A stretch of DNA of 64,000 nucleotides from assembly GCA_965213935.1 (NCBI GenBank), contig CBDCAO010000011.1:248001-312000 (forward strand). Reading direction: 5' to 3'. The position numbers and the translations under genes are program-made. The notes beneath the pieces were generated by a model that did no database searches, had not been told where the DNA came from, and worked only from the letters and a program-made list of their open reading frames with translations. This DNA is from Bin52 sp965213935 (GTDB lineage: Bacteria; Pseudomonadota; Alphaproteobacteria; Thalassobaculales; Thalassobaculaceae). The number at the start of each line of letters is the position of its first letter. Position 1 is the first letter of the stretch. This document shows, in pieces, positions 48,598-57,669 of the stretch.

Positions 48598-49353
48598 TCA
48601 GCGGGCGAGGAACCCGCCGTCGATGACAAGTTCCGATCCGGTCACGAACCGGGCGGCGTCGCTGGCGAGGTAGACCACGCCCTCGGCGATGTCCTCCGGC
48701 TGGCCGAGTTCGCCGAAGGGCACCGACTTCTCGATGTAGTGGCGGAACTCCGGTCCGCGCCGCTGGATGGCGCTCGCCACCATCGGGGTGTCGATGAAGC
48801 CCGGGTGGATCGAATTGACCCGGATGCGGGGCGAGAGGCCGGCGCACTCAAGCGCGGCGGCCTTGGTCAGCAGCCTGACCCCGCCCTTGGAGGCACAGTA
48901 GTTGGCCGCCCCCGGATGGCCGGTCACCCCGAGGATCGAGGAGATGTTGATGATCGACCCTCCGGTTGCGCGCATGGTGCGGATGCCGTGCTTGCAGCCG
49001 AGAAACACCCCGTCGAGGTTGACCGTCAGACACCCCCGCCAGGTCGCGAGGTCCATGTCGGCGAGAGACACCCCGCTGCTGCCGACACCGGCCCCGTTCA
49101 GCAGGATGTCGAGCCTGCCGTGCCGCTCGAGAACGGTTTCGCAGACCTGTTCCCAGCGGGCCTCGTCCGTGGTGTCGAGCCCGAGGTAGCTGCACCGTCC
49201 GCCGATCTCGCTCGCGACGTCCTCTCCCAGGTCGTCCCGCAGGTCGCTGAGCACGACCACGGCACCTTCCGCGGCCATCAGCACGCCTGTTGCCTTGCCG
49301 AGCCCGGAGGCGCCGCCGGTGATGAGCGCGACCTTTCCGTCGAGACGTCCCAT
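48598..49353 (-). CDS. Short-chain dehydrogenase/reductase
   Basis: SDR of 251 residues. ALITGGASGLGKATGVLM holds the dinucleotide motif, SDLRDD favours NAD, NGAG is followed by INISSILG, and the catalytic pair is YCASKGG. The C-terminal LVIDGGFLAR closes the subunit. The ATG at 49353 has AAGGA upstream. It is the second gene after the two-frame protein, on the same strand, so it probably acts on that pathway's alcohol or ketone. Distinct from the SDR at 5.9 kb. Confidence 0.92.
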   Translation of the reverse strand: MGRLDGKVALITGGASGLGKATGVLMAAEGAVVVLSDLRDDLGEDVASEIGGRCSYLGLDTTDEARWEQVCETVLERHGRLDILLNGAGVGSSGVSLADMDLATWRGCLTVNLDGVFLGCKHGIRTMRATGGSIINISSILGVTGHPGAANYCASKGGVRLLTKAAALECAGLSPRIRVNSIHPGFIDTPMVASAIQRRGPEFRHYIEKSVPFGELGQPEDIAEGVVYLASDAARFVTGSELVIDGGFLAR

Positions 49354-49372
49354 GGTGGCGATCCTTCCGCGG

Positions 49373-50353
49373 CTACTGCAGCTGCGGAAGGTCGAACGCG
49401 GCGCCGAACCGCCTGGAGCAGGCAAGGTGGTCGCCGTACTTGCGGTGGCCCGCCGTGTGCTGGGCCGAGGCGAGCAGCAGACGTTCCCGGTCCCAGCCAC
49501 GGTTCTTGCCATAGTCCTCGACCGTGCAGTGGGCGAGTTCCTGGTTGTGGGGATCATTGCCGACGCGTGCCCCGGCGAAGGCGAGGCGGCGGACCAGCGG
49601 CGCCCGCTCGGCACCGGAGTCGATGTAGGCCTGGGTCCAGCTCACCGCCGCTTCCGGATCCGGAGCGACAAGCGCGGCCTCCAGCGATTGCAGAATGCCG
49701 TCGGGTGTCATCTGTCCGGCTGCCGCCGGAACCCTGATCCTGGGTGTGGCCAGGTCGCCGATCAGCCGCTGGTGCCACGCGGCACGGTTCAGATAGGCGG
49801 CGGCGAGGAACAACAGCTTGATGCGCTGCGGATGTCTGAAGCGGTCGAAGAACCAGCCGAGCGTGTTGCAGTATTCGTAGCAGTGCTGCGGCAGGGAGAA
49901 GTTCGTGTTGACGTGAGTCTCGAGCATCACCTGGGCCGCGCCGAGCTGCAGGGTATCGACGATGGATCGTGGCGACGCGCCGGTCTTGAGCAGGTCGGCC
50001 AGGTGGCCGATGAAGGCCGGTTCCGGCTCGCGGATGATAACCTCGATCAGGGCTTCCGACTGGTAGCGGTTGAGAGGTTCGGAATTGCCGAGCAACTCGT
50101 GTTCCCGGGCGCTGACCCCGGCATAGGGGACCGCGTGCAGGGCCTCGCCCTCGATGTGCACCTTCACGGCGTTGCACGCCATCTCGTAGGTCGAGTACCA
50201 GCGTGGCCCGACGGCAAGGTCGAGCGCACCGGCGTAGATCACGTCATGCGCCTGGTCCCAGCCGATGGCGTCGCCCAGCTCGATGGTGGCCCGGGCCCGG
50301 AACGCCTTGTGGCCGGTGGTATAGGACCGGTTCTGGTAGGCCCGGTCCTGCAC
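49373..50353 (-). pseudogene. Unknown enzyme-like protein, second part (C-terminal, after a frameshift)
   Basis: 326 codons from a GTG (50353) with no family I can name. They begin QDRAYQNRSYTTGHKAFRAR and include VGPRWYSTYEMACNAVKVHI, THVNTNFSLPQHCYEYCNTL and GWFFDRFRHPQRIKLLFLAA. In the frame upstream of the GTG, coding continues for 15 more codons as PRGRLAELAFAGLIDV, which reads into the first-part gene by a shift near 50400. Hence the two pieces are most likely one protein of about 530 residues. It is mostly helical, without signal or membrane spans; several conserved His and Cys suggest a metal site. Confidence 0.55.
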
Positions 50354-50358
50354 GTCGA

Positions 50359-50967
50359 TCAGCCCGGCAAACGCCAGTTCGGCCAGACGTCCTCGCGGTG
50401 CGCCCGGTCATCCATCAGTCCCAGGAATACGCGATAGGCGTCGAGCACGTTGCCGCGCTGCACGTGGGTGAGCCACTGGTCGAGCCGGGTGCGCAGCGGG
50501 CCTGACAGGTGCACCGGCTCCTGGTCGGGCCAGTGTACGACCGGGGCCGGCGGCGGTCCGGGCGGAAGGGTGTAGCCGCGGGCGTAGTGCCCAGGCGCTT
50601 TCAGGATCTTCTGGTTCCAGATGTCGAGCCCGGTGGGGATGTACCAGACGGTCTGGGCGTAGGGCAGGCCCTGGGCGCCTTCGGGCATCAGTTCCTGCAG
50701 CCGCAGCGCCACCCGGGCGCTCAACAGGCAGTGATCGTTGTTGACGAAGTTCACGTAGCCGTCGTCGATGCGCTCGTGATACGGCACGTGTGTGTACGGC
50801 CCATGAATGCGCACCGCCTCGGCGAGCATCTCGGTAAGCGGTCGCCCCTGGCGGATGATGTCGTAGCAGACATCGCTCGCACCGGCCTGGTCTCGGTCGA
50901 GGATCCGTTCCTCGAGCGTCCGGTAGAGTGCCCGCGCCTCCTTCGACGGAGCGATGCGGTCGGCCAT
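50359..50967 (-). pseudogene. Unknown enzyme-like protein, first part (N-terminal, before a frameshift)
   Basis: 202 codons starting at an ATG with AGGAGAGG upstream. Segments include VCYDIIRQGRPLTEMLAEAV, HGPYTHVPYHERIDDGYVNF, NNDHCLLSARVALRLQELMP and TVWYIPTGLDIWNQKI. The final codons (HREDVWPNWRLPG) lie in the wrong frame for the continuing protein: a shift of +2 or -1 after DDRA gives APRGRLAELAFAG, which joins the next gene. HGPYTHVPYH resembles a metal- or cofactor-binding patch. It heads the probable operon of this part, SDR and LLM oxidoreductase. Sequencing error is a live alternative to real decay. Confidence 0.55.
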
Positions 50968-51158
50968 GGTTCCTCTCCTGCAGTGGGGGCGGCAGGCATG
51001 TGCGTACGAACTCACACCGGCAGATCGCGCCGCGCGGCCGCCGGGGGACAGTACACTCAAGCAGAGGCCGGCACGCAAGGGCATGCTCTCGTCGCACCGG
51101 TCCTCGAATCATCACGGACCTGATCCCGGTGCCGCTTCGGGGCCGGCTCCGGTCGGAT

Positions 51159-52589
51159 TCAGCCGGCGTGGACCGGGGGCCTGCGGTCGGCCCAGGGCAT
51201 GGCGTCTTCGAGCTGGCCCGCGATCCGCAACAAGGATGCCTCGTCACCAAAGGGCGCCGAGAACTGCACGCCGACCGGCAGTCCGTCATCGCTCCAGTGC
51301 AGCGGCAGCGAGATCGCCGGCTGTCCGGTCAGGTTCTGCACCGGGGTATATGGGATGTAGCCGAACAGTCTTTCCCAGTACCCGTCGATGTCGTCGACGT
51401 TCATCGAGAGATAGCCGAGCGGAACCGGGCGCCGCGCAAGCGTCGGCGAGAGCAGAAGGTCCCAGTCCTGATGGAAGAGTGCGACCTGACGGGCCATCAG
51501 GTGCACACGCTGGATGCCGGTGTGCAGCTCAGGCGCCGGGACCCGCGCCCCGCGCTGGTAGGCCTCCCAGGTGATCGGTTCGACATCGTCTTCGGTCAGC
51601 GCCCGGCCTGTCGCGGCCACGCGGGCGGCGAGAGTGGCGTGGGCTCCGACGGATGCGAACATGCGCCAGAAGGACGCAACGAAGCCATGCGAGATGTCGG
51701 GTGCGGCCTCCTCGACCACGTGACCGAGCGAGCTGAGCACCTCCACCACCCGTTCGACCGCCTCGGCGCAGGCGGGATCGAGGGCAACGCTCTCGGGAAC
51801 CCGGGTTGTGAACGCGATGCGCAGCCGTCCCGGCGGTGTGGAGACCTGCCCGGCGAAGGATGAGGGCGCCGGCAGGGGTCCGAAAGGCGCGCCGAATTCC
51901 GGCCCGGCGGTGCAGTCGAGCATTCGGGCGCTGTCGCGCACGCTGCGGCTGACCACGTGCCCGATCCCGTGCAGGCTGTCCAGCGCATCCGGCCCGGTCG
52001 GATTGCGGCCGCGGGTGGTCTTGAGCCCGACCAGTCCGCAGCAGGATGCCGGGATCCTGATCGACCCGCCGCCGTCGGTGGCGTGGGCCACCGGCACGAT
52101 CCCGGCGGCAACCGCGGTCGCGGACCCGCCGCTCGAACCGCCGCCGCTGCGCGACAGGTCCCAGGGATTGGGGGCCGGGCCGTGGCTCACCGGTTCGGTC
52201 GAGGCGCACAGACCGAACTCGGGCGTATTGCTCTTGGCCATGGTGACGAGCCCGGCACGCCGGTAGCGCACCACGATCTCGCTGTCATGGTCGGCGACGT
52301 AGTCGTGGTAGTAGCGGCAGCCGTTGTGGGTCGGAGACCCGTTGTAGAGAACGTGCAGGTCCTTCAGCATGAAGGGCACGCCGCGGAAATCGGCGTCGGG
52401 AATCCCGTCGGCGATCGCGCGGCGTGCCTCGTCCTCCATCTCGGCGGTCACGGTGTTGAGTTCCGGTTGCAGGTGCCGGGTCCGCGCCAGCGCCTCGTCG
52501 AGGAGTTCGGTCTCCGTCACCTCGCCGCTGCGCACAAGTTCAGCGAGTCCGGTTGCGTCGTGATCGCCGTAGTTGCTGAAGGTCGCCAT
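51159..52589 (-). CDS. Amidase (amidase signature family)
   Basis: A 476-residue amidase-signature hydrolase. The Ser-cisSer-Lys triad is visible: K76 in FMLKDLHV, the cis-Ser in GGGSSGGSA (S151 or S152) and the nucleophile S175 in DGGGSIRIPAS. The C-terminal substrate region includes LTGQPAISLPLHWSDDGLPV and GVQFSAPFGDE. It hydrolyses an amide to acid and ammonia; if the nitrile hydratase-like enzyme at 16 kb makes amides, an amidase of this class would be a suitable next step, though nothing links the two loci. The ATG at 52589 follows GGAGAAAA. Confidence 0.93.
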   Translation of the reverse strand: MATFSNYGDHDATGLAELVRSGEVTETELLDEALARTRHLQPELNTVTAEMEDEARRAIADGIPDADFRGVPFMLKDLHVLYNGSPTHNGCRYYHDYVADHDSEIVVRYRRAGLVTMAKSNTPEFGLCASTEPVSHGPAPNPWDLSRSGGGSSGGSATAVAAGIVPVAHATDGGGSIRIPASCCGLVGLKTTRGRNPTGPDALDSLHGIGHVVSRSVRDSARMLDCTAGPEFGAPFGPLPAPSSFAGQVSTPPGRLRIAFTTRVPESVALDPACAEAVERVVEVLSSLGHVVEEAAPDISHGFVASFWRMFASVGAHATLAARVAATGRALTEDDVEPITWEAYQRGARVPAPELHTGIQRVHLMARQVALFHQDWDLLLSPTLARRPVPLGYLSMNVDDIDGYWERLFGYIPYTPVQNLTGQPAISLPLHWSDDGLPVGVQFSAPFGDEASLLRIAGQLEDAMPWADRRPPVHAG

Positions 52590-52605
52590 TGCAATTTTCT
52601 CCTCG

Positions 52606-53502
52606 TCACACGTTCCTGCCGCTGCCGGCAAGCCTGATTCCCGAGCCGCGTTCGTAGTGCCGGATCACCTCATTGACGTCGACGTCACCGCCGTGCTCGT
52701 TCAACGCTGCCTGGTAGAGTTCGCGCGCCAGGTTGATCATGGGCAGGGTGACTCCGCTGGCGATGCCGAGTTCGGCCGCCTGGCGGATGTCCTTGTGCAT
52801 CAGCCCCAGGGTGAAGCCCTGGACCGGGTTCGCGCTCCTGAGCACGAAGCGCGGCAGGGTGACGTCGGTTGCGAAGTTGCGGCCGGAGCTGCGGTTCAGG
52901 ATCTCGGCGCACAGGTCGGGATCGATGCCGTTGTGCACGGCGAGGGCCAGCGCCTCGAAGGTCGCGAGCCGGTTGGCGGCGTTCAGCATGTTGTTTGCGA
53001 GCTTCATGACATGCCCGGTACCGACATCTCCGGTACGGAAGATGTTGGGTCCGACCGCCTCCAGGGCCGGGCGCACCGCTTCGAAGGCATCGTCGGGCCC
53101 GCCCACCATCATGGCAAGCGTGCCGCGTTCGGCGCCGGCCGGCCCGCCGGAGACCGGTGCATCGATGAGCGTGATTCCGTCCGGCATCGCGGCGGCGATC
53201 TCGCGCGTTGCCACCGGATCGCCGGTGGTCATGTCGCAGATCACGCCCCGGCTCATCCGCGCGCACAGCCCGTCGTCATCGAGGGTCACCGCCCGGGTCT
53301 CGGTCGAGGTCGGAAGGCACAGGAACACCACGGGGCACTGGTCTGCGACTTCGGCAATGCTGCCTGCGACCCGGGCTCCGCTGGCGGCGAGGGCCGCGCA
53401 GCGCTCGGCGGAGAGGTCGAAGACCACCATCTGGTGGCGTTCCTGCATCCGGCTGGCGATGGCGCCACCCATGTTGCCGAGACCGACATAGCCGTATGGC
53501 AT
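52606..53502 (-). CDS. Beta-hydroxyacid dehydrogenase (3-hydroxyisobutyrate dehydrogenase family)
   Basis: NAD(P)-dependent beta-hydroxyacid dehydrogenase, 298 residues. It begins PYGYVGLGNMGGAIASRMQ (dinucleotide fold), then LCLPTS, substrate-binding DAPVSGGPAGAERGTLAMMV and catalytic-Lys GHVMKLANNMLNA. The C-terminal domain includes GFTLGLMHKDIRQAAELG. Related enzymes oxidise 3-hydroxyisobutyrate, tartronate semialdehyde or succinic semialdehyde; the choice cannot be read here. GGAGAAGC precedes the ATG at 53502, and the amidase gene follows in the same direction after 16 bases. Confidence 0.93.
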   Translation of the reverse strand: MPYGYVGLGNMGGAIASRMQERHQMVVFDLSAERCAALAASGARVAGSIAEVADQCPVVFLCLPTSTETRAVTLDDDGLCARMSRGVICDMTTGDPVATREIAAAMPDGITLIDAPVSGGPAGAERGTLAMMVGGPDDAFEAVRPALEAVGPNIFRTGDVGTGHVMKLANNMLNAANRLATFEALALAVHNGIDPDLCAEILNRSSGRNFATDVTLPRFVLRSANPVQGFTLGLMHKDIRQAAELGIASGVTLPMINLARELYQAALNEHGGDVDVNEVIRHYERGSGIRLAGSGRNV

Positions 53503-53689
53503 CGCTGCTTCTCCCCTGGACTGCATCGCCGAGGCTGCGGAAGGTAGCACACCTGAGCGGGGGCGATCGACGGATCGCCGCCCTGCTGCGTGACGCCGGC
53601 TGGCAGGCCAGGGACAGGCGTGCCGGCCAAACGGCCGAAGCGGGTCCGTCGCTTGGGTGAACGACGGCTCCTGCATCCGGCTGCGCGCC

Positions 53690-53718
53690 GGACCTGTCAA
53701 TTGCACACACTTGGCTCC
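53690..53718 (+). repeat. Left terminal inverted repeat of the DruA-IS4 element
   Basis: Starts GGACCTGTCAATTGCACACA and ends CTTGGCTCC. It mirrors 55984-56012 with five mismatches (positions 3, 7, 13, 14 and 25). Confidence 0.85.
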
Positions 53719-53747
53719 GGGCCGGGTTCCATGCGAATCACGCGGCC

Positions 53748-55999
53748 ATGCAGACTGGCATGCGTCAGATCTCGTCGGAGACAGCGGAGTGGTTCGTCCC
53801 GGCCTGCACGGGCGGCGCGCTGACGCGGAGCGCTCTGGCCCGGGAGCTCTGCGAGAGGGAGGGCTGGTTCGGCGGCACCGGCAGGCCGCGCCTTGCGTCG
53901 GCGCGCACGCTGCTTGCGCGCCTGGCCGAGGAAGCGGGTGTAGGTCTGTCGGAGGCGGAGGCGACGGATGTCGACCCGCACACGCGTGCTGCGTCGGACT
54001 TCGCTGACAGTTCGGTCTCGTGTCCGCTTCGGGAGCTCGGCGTCCTGTCGCTCGAACCGGTGAGGGAAGCGGAGGATCGCCGCCGCCGGGAGGCGATGAT
54101 CGAGACGCATCATCCGCAGGGGTGGCGTCGCCCGCCGGGAGGGCAGGTCCGGTACTGGGTCCGCTCGGAGCGGCACGGGGTTCTGGGCGGCATCGGCTTT
54201 GCTGCGTCGGGGATGCAGCTCGGGCCGCGCGACGGCTTGATCGGCTGGTCGGCCGACGCCCGGGTGGCCAACATCGGCAAGGTCGTGTGCACCAACCGCT
54301 TCCTCCTGCTTTCCGGCGTCCGTGTGAAAGGTCTTGCGTCCCAGGTCCTCCGCCTGGCGACGGCACGCATTGCGGACGACTGGGCGGCGGCCTGCGGCGA
54401 GCGCCCGGTGCTGGCGCAGATCTTCACGGGGCCGGAAATGTCCGGCCTGAGCTACCGGGCGGCGGGATGGAAGTGCTGCCTGGAGCTGAGCTCGGGCCGC
54501 CGTTCGGGGGTGCGTCGCGCGGTCTGGCTGAGGGCTGGCGGGAGGTCCTGCGCCGTGGGCCGGAACGGGTTCTCGGCTGGTCCGGATCGATGGACACCAA
54601 GGGGGGATGGGCCGAACGGGAGTACGGCCGGAGCCCGCACCCCGACGGCCGGGTCAGGCGGCGGATCGCGCAGATGGGCGCGGCCTGGACGAGGCGCCTC
54701 GGCGAGCACCTGCCGGCGATCTTCCCGGGGCGGGCGGAACAGACGGCGGCCTACCGGCTTCTGTCGAGCGAGGCGGTGACGATGGAGCACATACTGGGGT
54801 CGCATTTCGAGCAGACGGTGGAGCGCTGCCGCGCCAAGCGTCTGGTGCTTGCCGTGCAGGATACGACGACGCTGAACCATGACGGCCTTTCGGGGACATC
54901 CGGCCTCGACGACCGTGGCGGGGGCGGCAAGGGAAGCTCGGGCATCCTGGCCCATGTCGGCGTGGCGGTGAACGCCGTGGGCCGGCCTCTCGGGATGTTC
55001 GAGGCGGATGCGGAGTTCCGCCGGGCGGAGGGCAAGGACAGCGTCCGCTGGGTGGACGGGCTCGACCGGGCGCAGGAACTCGTCGTGCCTGGACACCCGG
55101 GTGGTGACGGTCTGCGACCGCGAGGGCGACTTCCGGGAACTGATCTCGCGTGCGAAGCAGACCGGGGCGGCGCTGCTGGTCCGGGCTTCGCGCGGCTCGA
55201 AGCGCCGGGCGGCGACGCGGACCTCTGGGAGCACGTCCTGGAGACGGAACCGGCGGGAGAGCGGAAGATCGAGCCTCCCGCCTGCGGCGGCCCGAACCGG
55301 AGGAAGGGCCGCACGGCGAAGCTGACGCTGCGCTGCGCGCCGGTCGACCTGCTGCCCCCGCAGGGCCGGGCGGGCGAAGCGCCGGTCCGCATGACCGCCG
55401 TCTCCGCCCTGGAGGAGAACCCGCCCCTGGCGACGGGGAAGGGAAAGAAGGGCAACGGGCCGCTGCACTGGATGTTGCTGACCACCGAAGACGCAGCCGG
55501 CCTCGACACCGCCCGCACGGTGCTGCGATGGTACGAACTGCGCTGGCGGATCGAGCGCTTCTTCCATGCGCTGAAGGTCGGCACCCGCATCGAGGACCGA
55601 CACCTCGACGAGGCCGACGACCTGCGCAAGTGCCTCGCCTTCGACGCCATCACTGCATTCCGGGTCTGGGACCTGTCCCTGCTTGCCCGAGAGAAGCCGG
55701 ACGACCCGGCCGGACGGCATGTCACCCGGCAAGACGTCACGGCGCTCTGCGCCCTCGCCGCCCATCATGGCTTCAAGATCCCCCGGGGACCGCCGGACAT
55801 GACCATCGCGCGCTTCGTCGTGCTGACGGCCGGGCTGGCCGGCTTCCACCCCTCAAAGCGCCAGCCGCTGCCCGGAACGCAGAAGCTCTGGGAGGGCGTC
55901 AGGTTCCTGTCCAACGCCGTCATCACCATACAGGCCATGCAGAACTGGGACTGGGACGACAGCGAAATGGAAGGAGAATTCACGGAGTCAAGTGTGTGA
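53748..55999 (+). pseudogene. DUF4338 (DruA-like)-IS4 transposase, frameshifted
   Basis: Read through its frames, one protein of about 745 residues. Residues 85-260 are a DUF4338 domain like that of Druantia DruA: RYWVRSERHGVLGGIGFAAS, RDGLIGWSADARVANIGKVV, NRFLLLSGVRVKGLASQVL and LSYRAAGWKCC. A shift near 54525 leads to the IS4-type part: AAWTRRLGEHLPAIFPGRAE, LVLAVQDTTTLNHDG (first catalytic Asp), then TVCDREGDFRELISRA between two compensating shifts (about 55081 and 55205), and ELRWRIERFFHALKVGTRIE with the catalytic Glu. All three DDE residues are present. It is inactive as sequenced, unless the shifts are errors. Confidence 0.8.
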
Positions 56000-56012
56000 G
56001 ATTGATAGGCCC
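55984..56012 (-). repeat. Right terminal inverted repeat of the DruA-IS4 element
   Basis: Read inward from 56012 it starts GGGCCTATCAATCTCACACA and ends CTTGACTCC, the partner of the left repeat. The transposase stop codon (55997-55999) lies inside it. Confidence 0.85.
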
Positions 56013-56075
56013 GAGACCCTGCAGGGCTCCAGGGATCGTGCGCTGTTCGGGCGGCGGCGCGCCCCGGCCGGCCGT

Positions 56076-56585
56076 TTATCCCTGCATCTGCCTGTAGACG
56101 AGAAGCCCGGTCAGGAAGGTGTCGGCCGGCAAGCTGCCGCGCACCAGGCGCCAATCCCGAAACGCCTGATCGGCCAGATCGGCGAGATCGAGCGCTTCCC
56201 GCCGGGTAAAGCGAAGAGCACGATTGTAGTCCGCGTCGTGGCGGGCTTCCTGAAGTTGGACGAAAGCGGTGGCGACGTCGATCAGCGGCTGTTGAACCGG
56301 TTGGCGATCCAGGCCGGATGCGAGACTGGGCGGTATCGACCTTCGGGTGAATGCAACGGCGGTCTGTTTCATTGCGGAATGGTGAAACGCACGAGCGAGA
56401 CTGTCGCGCAGAGGGCCGCGAACATTGCCCGCCAGCATGAGCTTTGTCGCTTCGTCGACCAGAAGGTGAAAGAGGGCGTAACAGGAAGCCGAGACCGAGC
56501 GGCGAAGGCTGGCCTGGGTCGGTTTCCTGGGCTCCTTGCGGGCGAGGAAATGCGCCTGTTTCAACAACTCCGCATGGAGGCTCAT
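56076..56585 (-). CDS. HEPN-like protein
   Basis: A 169-residue helical protein. ELLKQAHFLARKEPRKPTQA then RRSVSASCYALFHLLVDEAT and NVRGPLRDSLARAFHHSAMK resemble HEPN-type four-helix proteins. The classical R-x4-6-H RNase motif is not clear, although RAFHH near residue 75 is a candidate. HEPN proteins often work as toxins with a nucleotidyltransferase partner; the partner here is a small protein of another kind. The ATG at 56585 overlaps the partner's stop (ATGA). The IS right end lies 64 bases beyond its stop. Confidence 0.6.
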   Translation of the reverse strand: MSLHAELLKQAHFLARKEPRKPTQASLRRSVSASCYALFHLLVDEATKLMLAGNVRGPLRDSLARAFHHSAMKQTAVAFTRRSIPPSLASGLDRQPVQQPLIDVATAFVQLQEARHDADYNRALRFTRREALDLADLADQAFRDWRLVRGSLPADTFLTGLLVYRQMQG

Positions 56586-56863
56586 GCCGAGTGCTCGACC
56601 TCGGATGCGCCGCGGAAACGGACGTAGACGAGCATGGAGGAATCGGTCTTCTCCTCGACGAGATCGCGAATGATCGAACGCAGTCGCGACCGCTTGGCGA
56701 ATTCGACGACGTCGTCCTTCAGCATCGCCCACACCCATACGGCGGGATCATCGGTCGAGTCGCGACCGGTTTCGACATGCCAGCTGCTGACAGGCGTGGG
56801 CAGTTCGGGAAGCTGGCGAAGCGCGGCTTCCAGGGTGCTTGCGGTGATGTCCATGTCGGTCAC
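56582..56863 (-). CDS. Small acidic protein, partner of the HEPN-like gene
   Basis: A 93-residue protein, first of a two-gene unit. WHVETGRDSTDDPAVWVWAM near 28-47, then KRSRLRSIIRDLVEEK and SMLVYVRFRGASEVEHSA, look like one compact alpha/beta domain of about 75 residues. I recall similar small proteins next to HEPN-like genes but cannot name the family. GGAGGGTGACC precedes the ATG. Possible antitoxin or partner subunit by position only. Confidence 0.55.
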   Translation of the reverse strand: MTDMDITASTLEAALRQLPELPTPVSSWHVETGRDSTDDPAVWVWAMLKDDVVEFAKRSRLRSIIRDLVEEKTDSSMLVYVRFRGASEVEHSA

Positions 56864-57029
56864 CCTCCTGGTCCGTCGGCGGCAGTTCCGTGTACATATG
56901 GTGTCCTGAGGACGAGTATGGTAACGGCGGCGACTGCCCGCAACCTGAACGGTGGCTGGGAATCAGGTCGCGCTGCGGCGCGCGGTTGGTGATCGAGGCG
57001 CTTGGCGGCCTCTGGCTGCTCCGCACTTC

Positions 57030-57443
57030 CGCCGGCAGGCTTCCCAGGACGCCCGGCGGCGCGTCGCGCGGGTCTTCGTCGCGTCGGGCGATCCGTCTGA
57101 ACGGATCGCCGGCTTCTACACGCTGCGCGCGGCGAGCTTCGAGAGGGACAACTTGCCGGCGGAGACCGCCAGGCGCCTGCCGCACTATCCCGTGCCGGCG
57201 GCCGTCATCGGTCGGCTGGCCATCGATCTTCGCAGCCAGGGGAGCGGGCTCGGCGAGGGTCTGTTGGTCGACGCGATCCATCGGGTCGTCCGCGCGGGCG
57301 ACACCATCGGGGTCCATGCCGTGGTGGCCGATGCGCTGCACGACCGCGCCAGCGCGTCCTGTGAACGGTACGGCTTCGCGCCTTTCGCGTCGCAGCCGCT
57401 GCGCCTGTACCTGCCGCTCCGGACCTTCGAGCAACTCGGGCTG
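57030..57443 (+). pseudogene. GNAT acetyltransferase (TacT-like toxin), N-terminally truncated
   Basis: About 138 codons match GNAT toxins: RRQASQDARRRVARVFVASG, RIAGFYTLRAASFERDNLP, VPAAVIGRLAIDLRSQGSGL then GEGLLVDAIHRVV, and YGFAPFASQPLRLYLPL. The normal first 40 residues (FDCG and LNRWL block) are absent; the open frame reaches back to 56952 with unrelated codons. No DUF1778 antitoxin gene precedes it. The acetyl-CoA site is intact, so a product could exist, but it is more likely a relic. The frame after 57443, to 57716, has no similarity. Confidence 0.6.
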
Positions 57444-57669
57444 CAGGCCGCTCCATCGGGTGAGCCGCAGGAGCGGGATCCAGAATCAGGGAACGGTGCG
57501 GATATCCGGCATGCGCTCCGCTGCGGTGGCCCGGACCTTGCGGAAGTCACTCCTGACCGGTCCGTTCCAGGGAGCATGACAGGGAGAAGTCCCGCCGGAT
57601 CGGCGGAAAACCCCGAAACGCCATCGCGCTGCAGGAGCCGGATGCGCCCAACGCGGCGTGAGGCTGCCG

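Larger units (their letters stand above)
53690..56012 (+). mobile_element. IS with a DruA-like domain fused to an IS4-type transposase
   Basis: A 2.32-kb element bounded by 29-base terminal inverted repeats, 24 of 29 positions identical. One transposase gene fills it but is interrupted by three frameshifts. No target duplication can be recognised in the flanks. The left end lies about 190 bases upstream of the beta-hydroxyacid dehydrogenase gene start, so it may affect that gene's promoter; the right end abuts the HEPN-like gene. Confidence 0.85.

Noticed and set aside
49373..50967. Two separate genes at 50359-50967 and 49373-50353
   Set aside because: The coding signal continues upstream of the second start and past the real end of the first in a different frame, so one frameshifted gene is more likely. 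The two-gene reading is not excluded.
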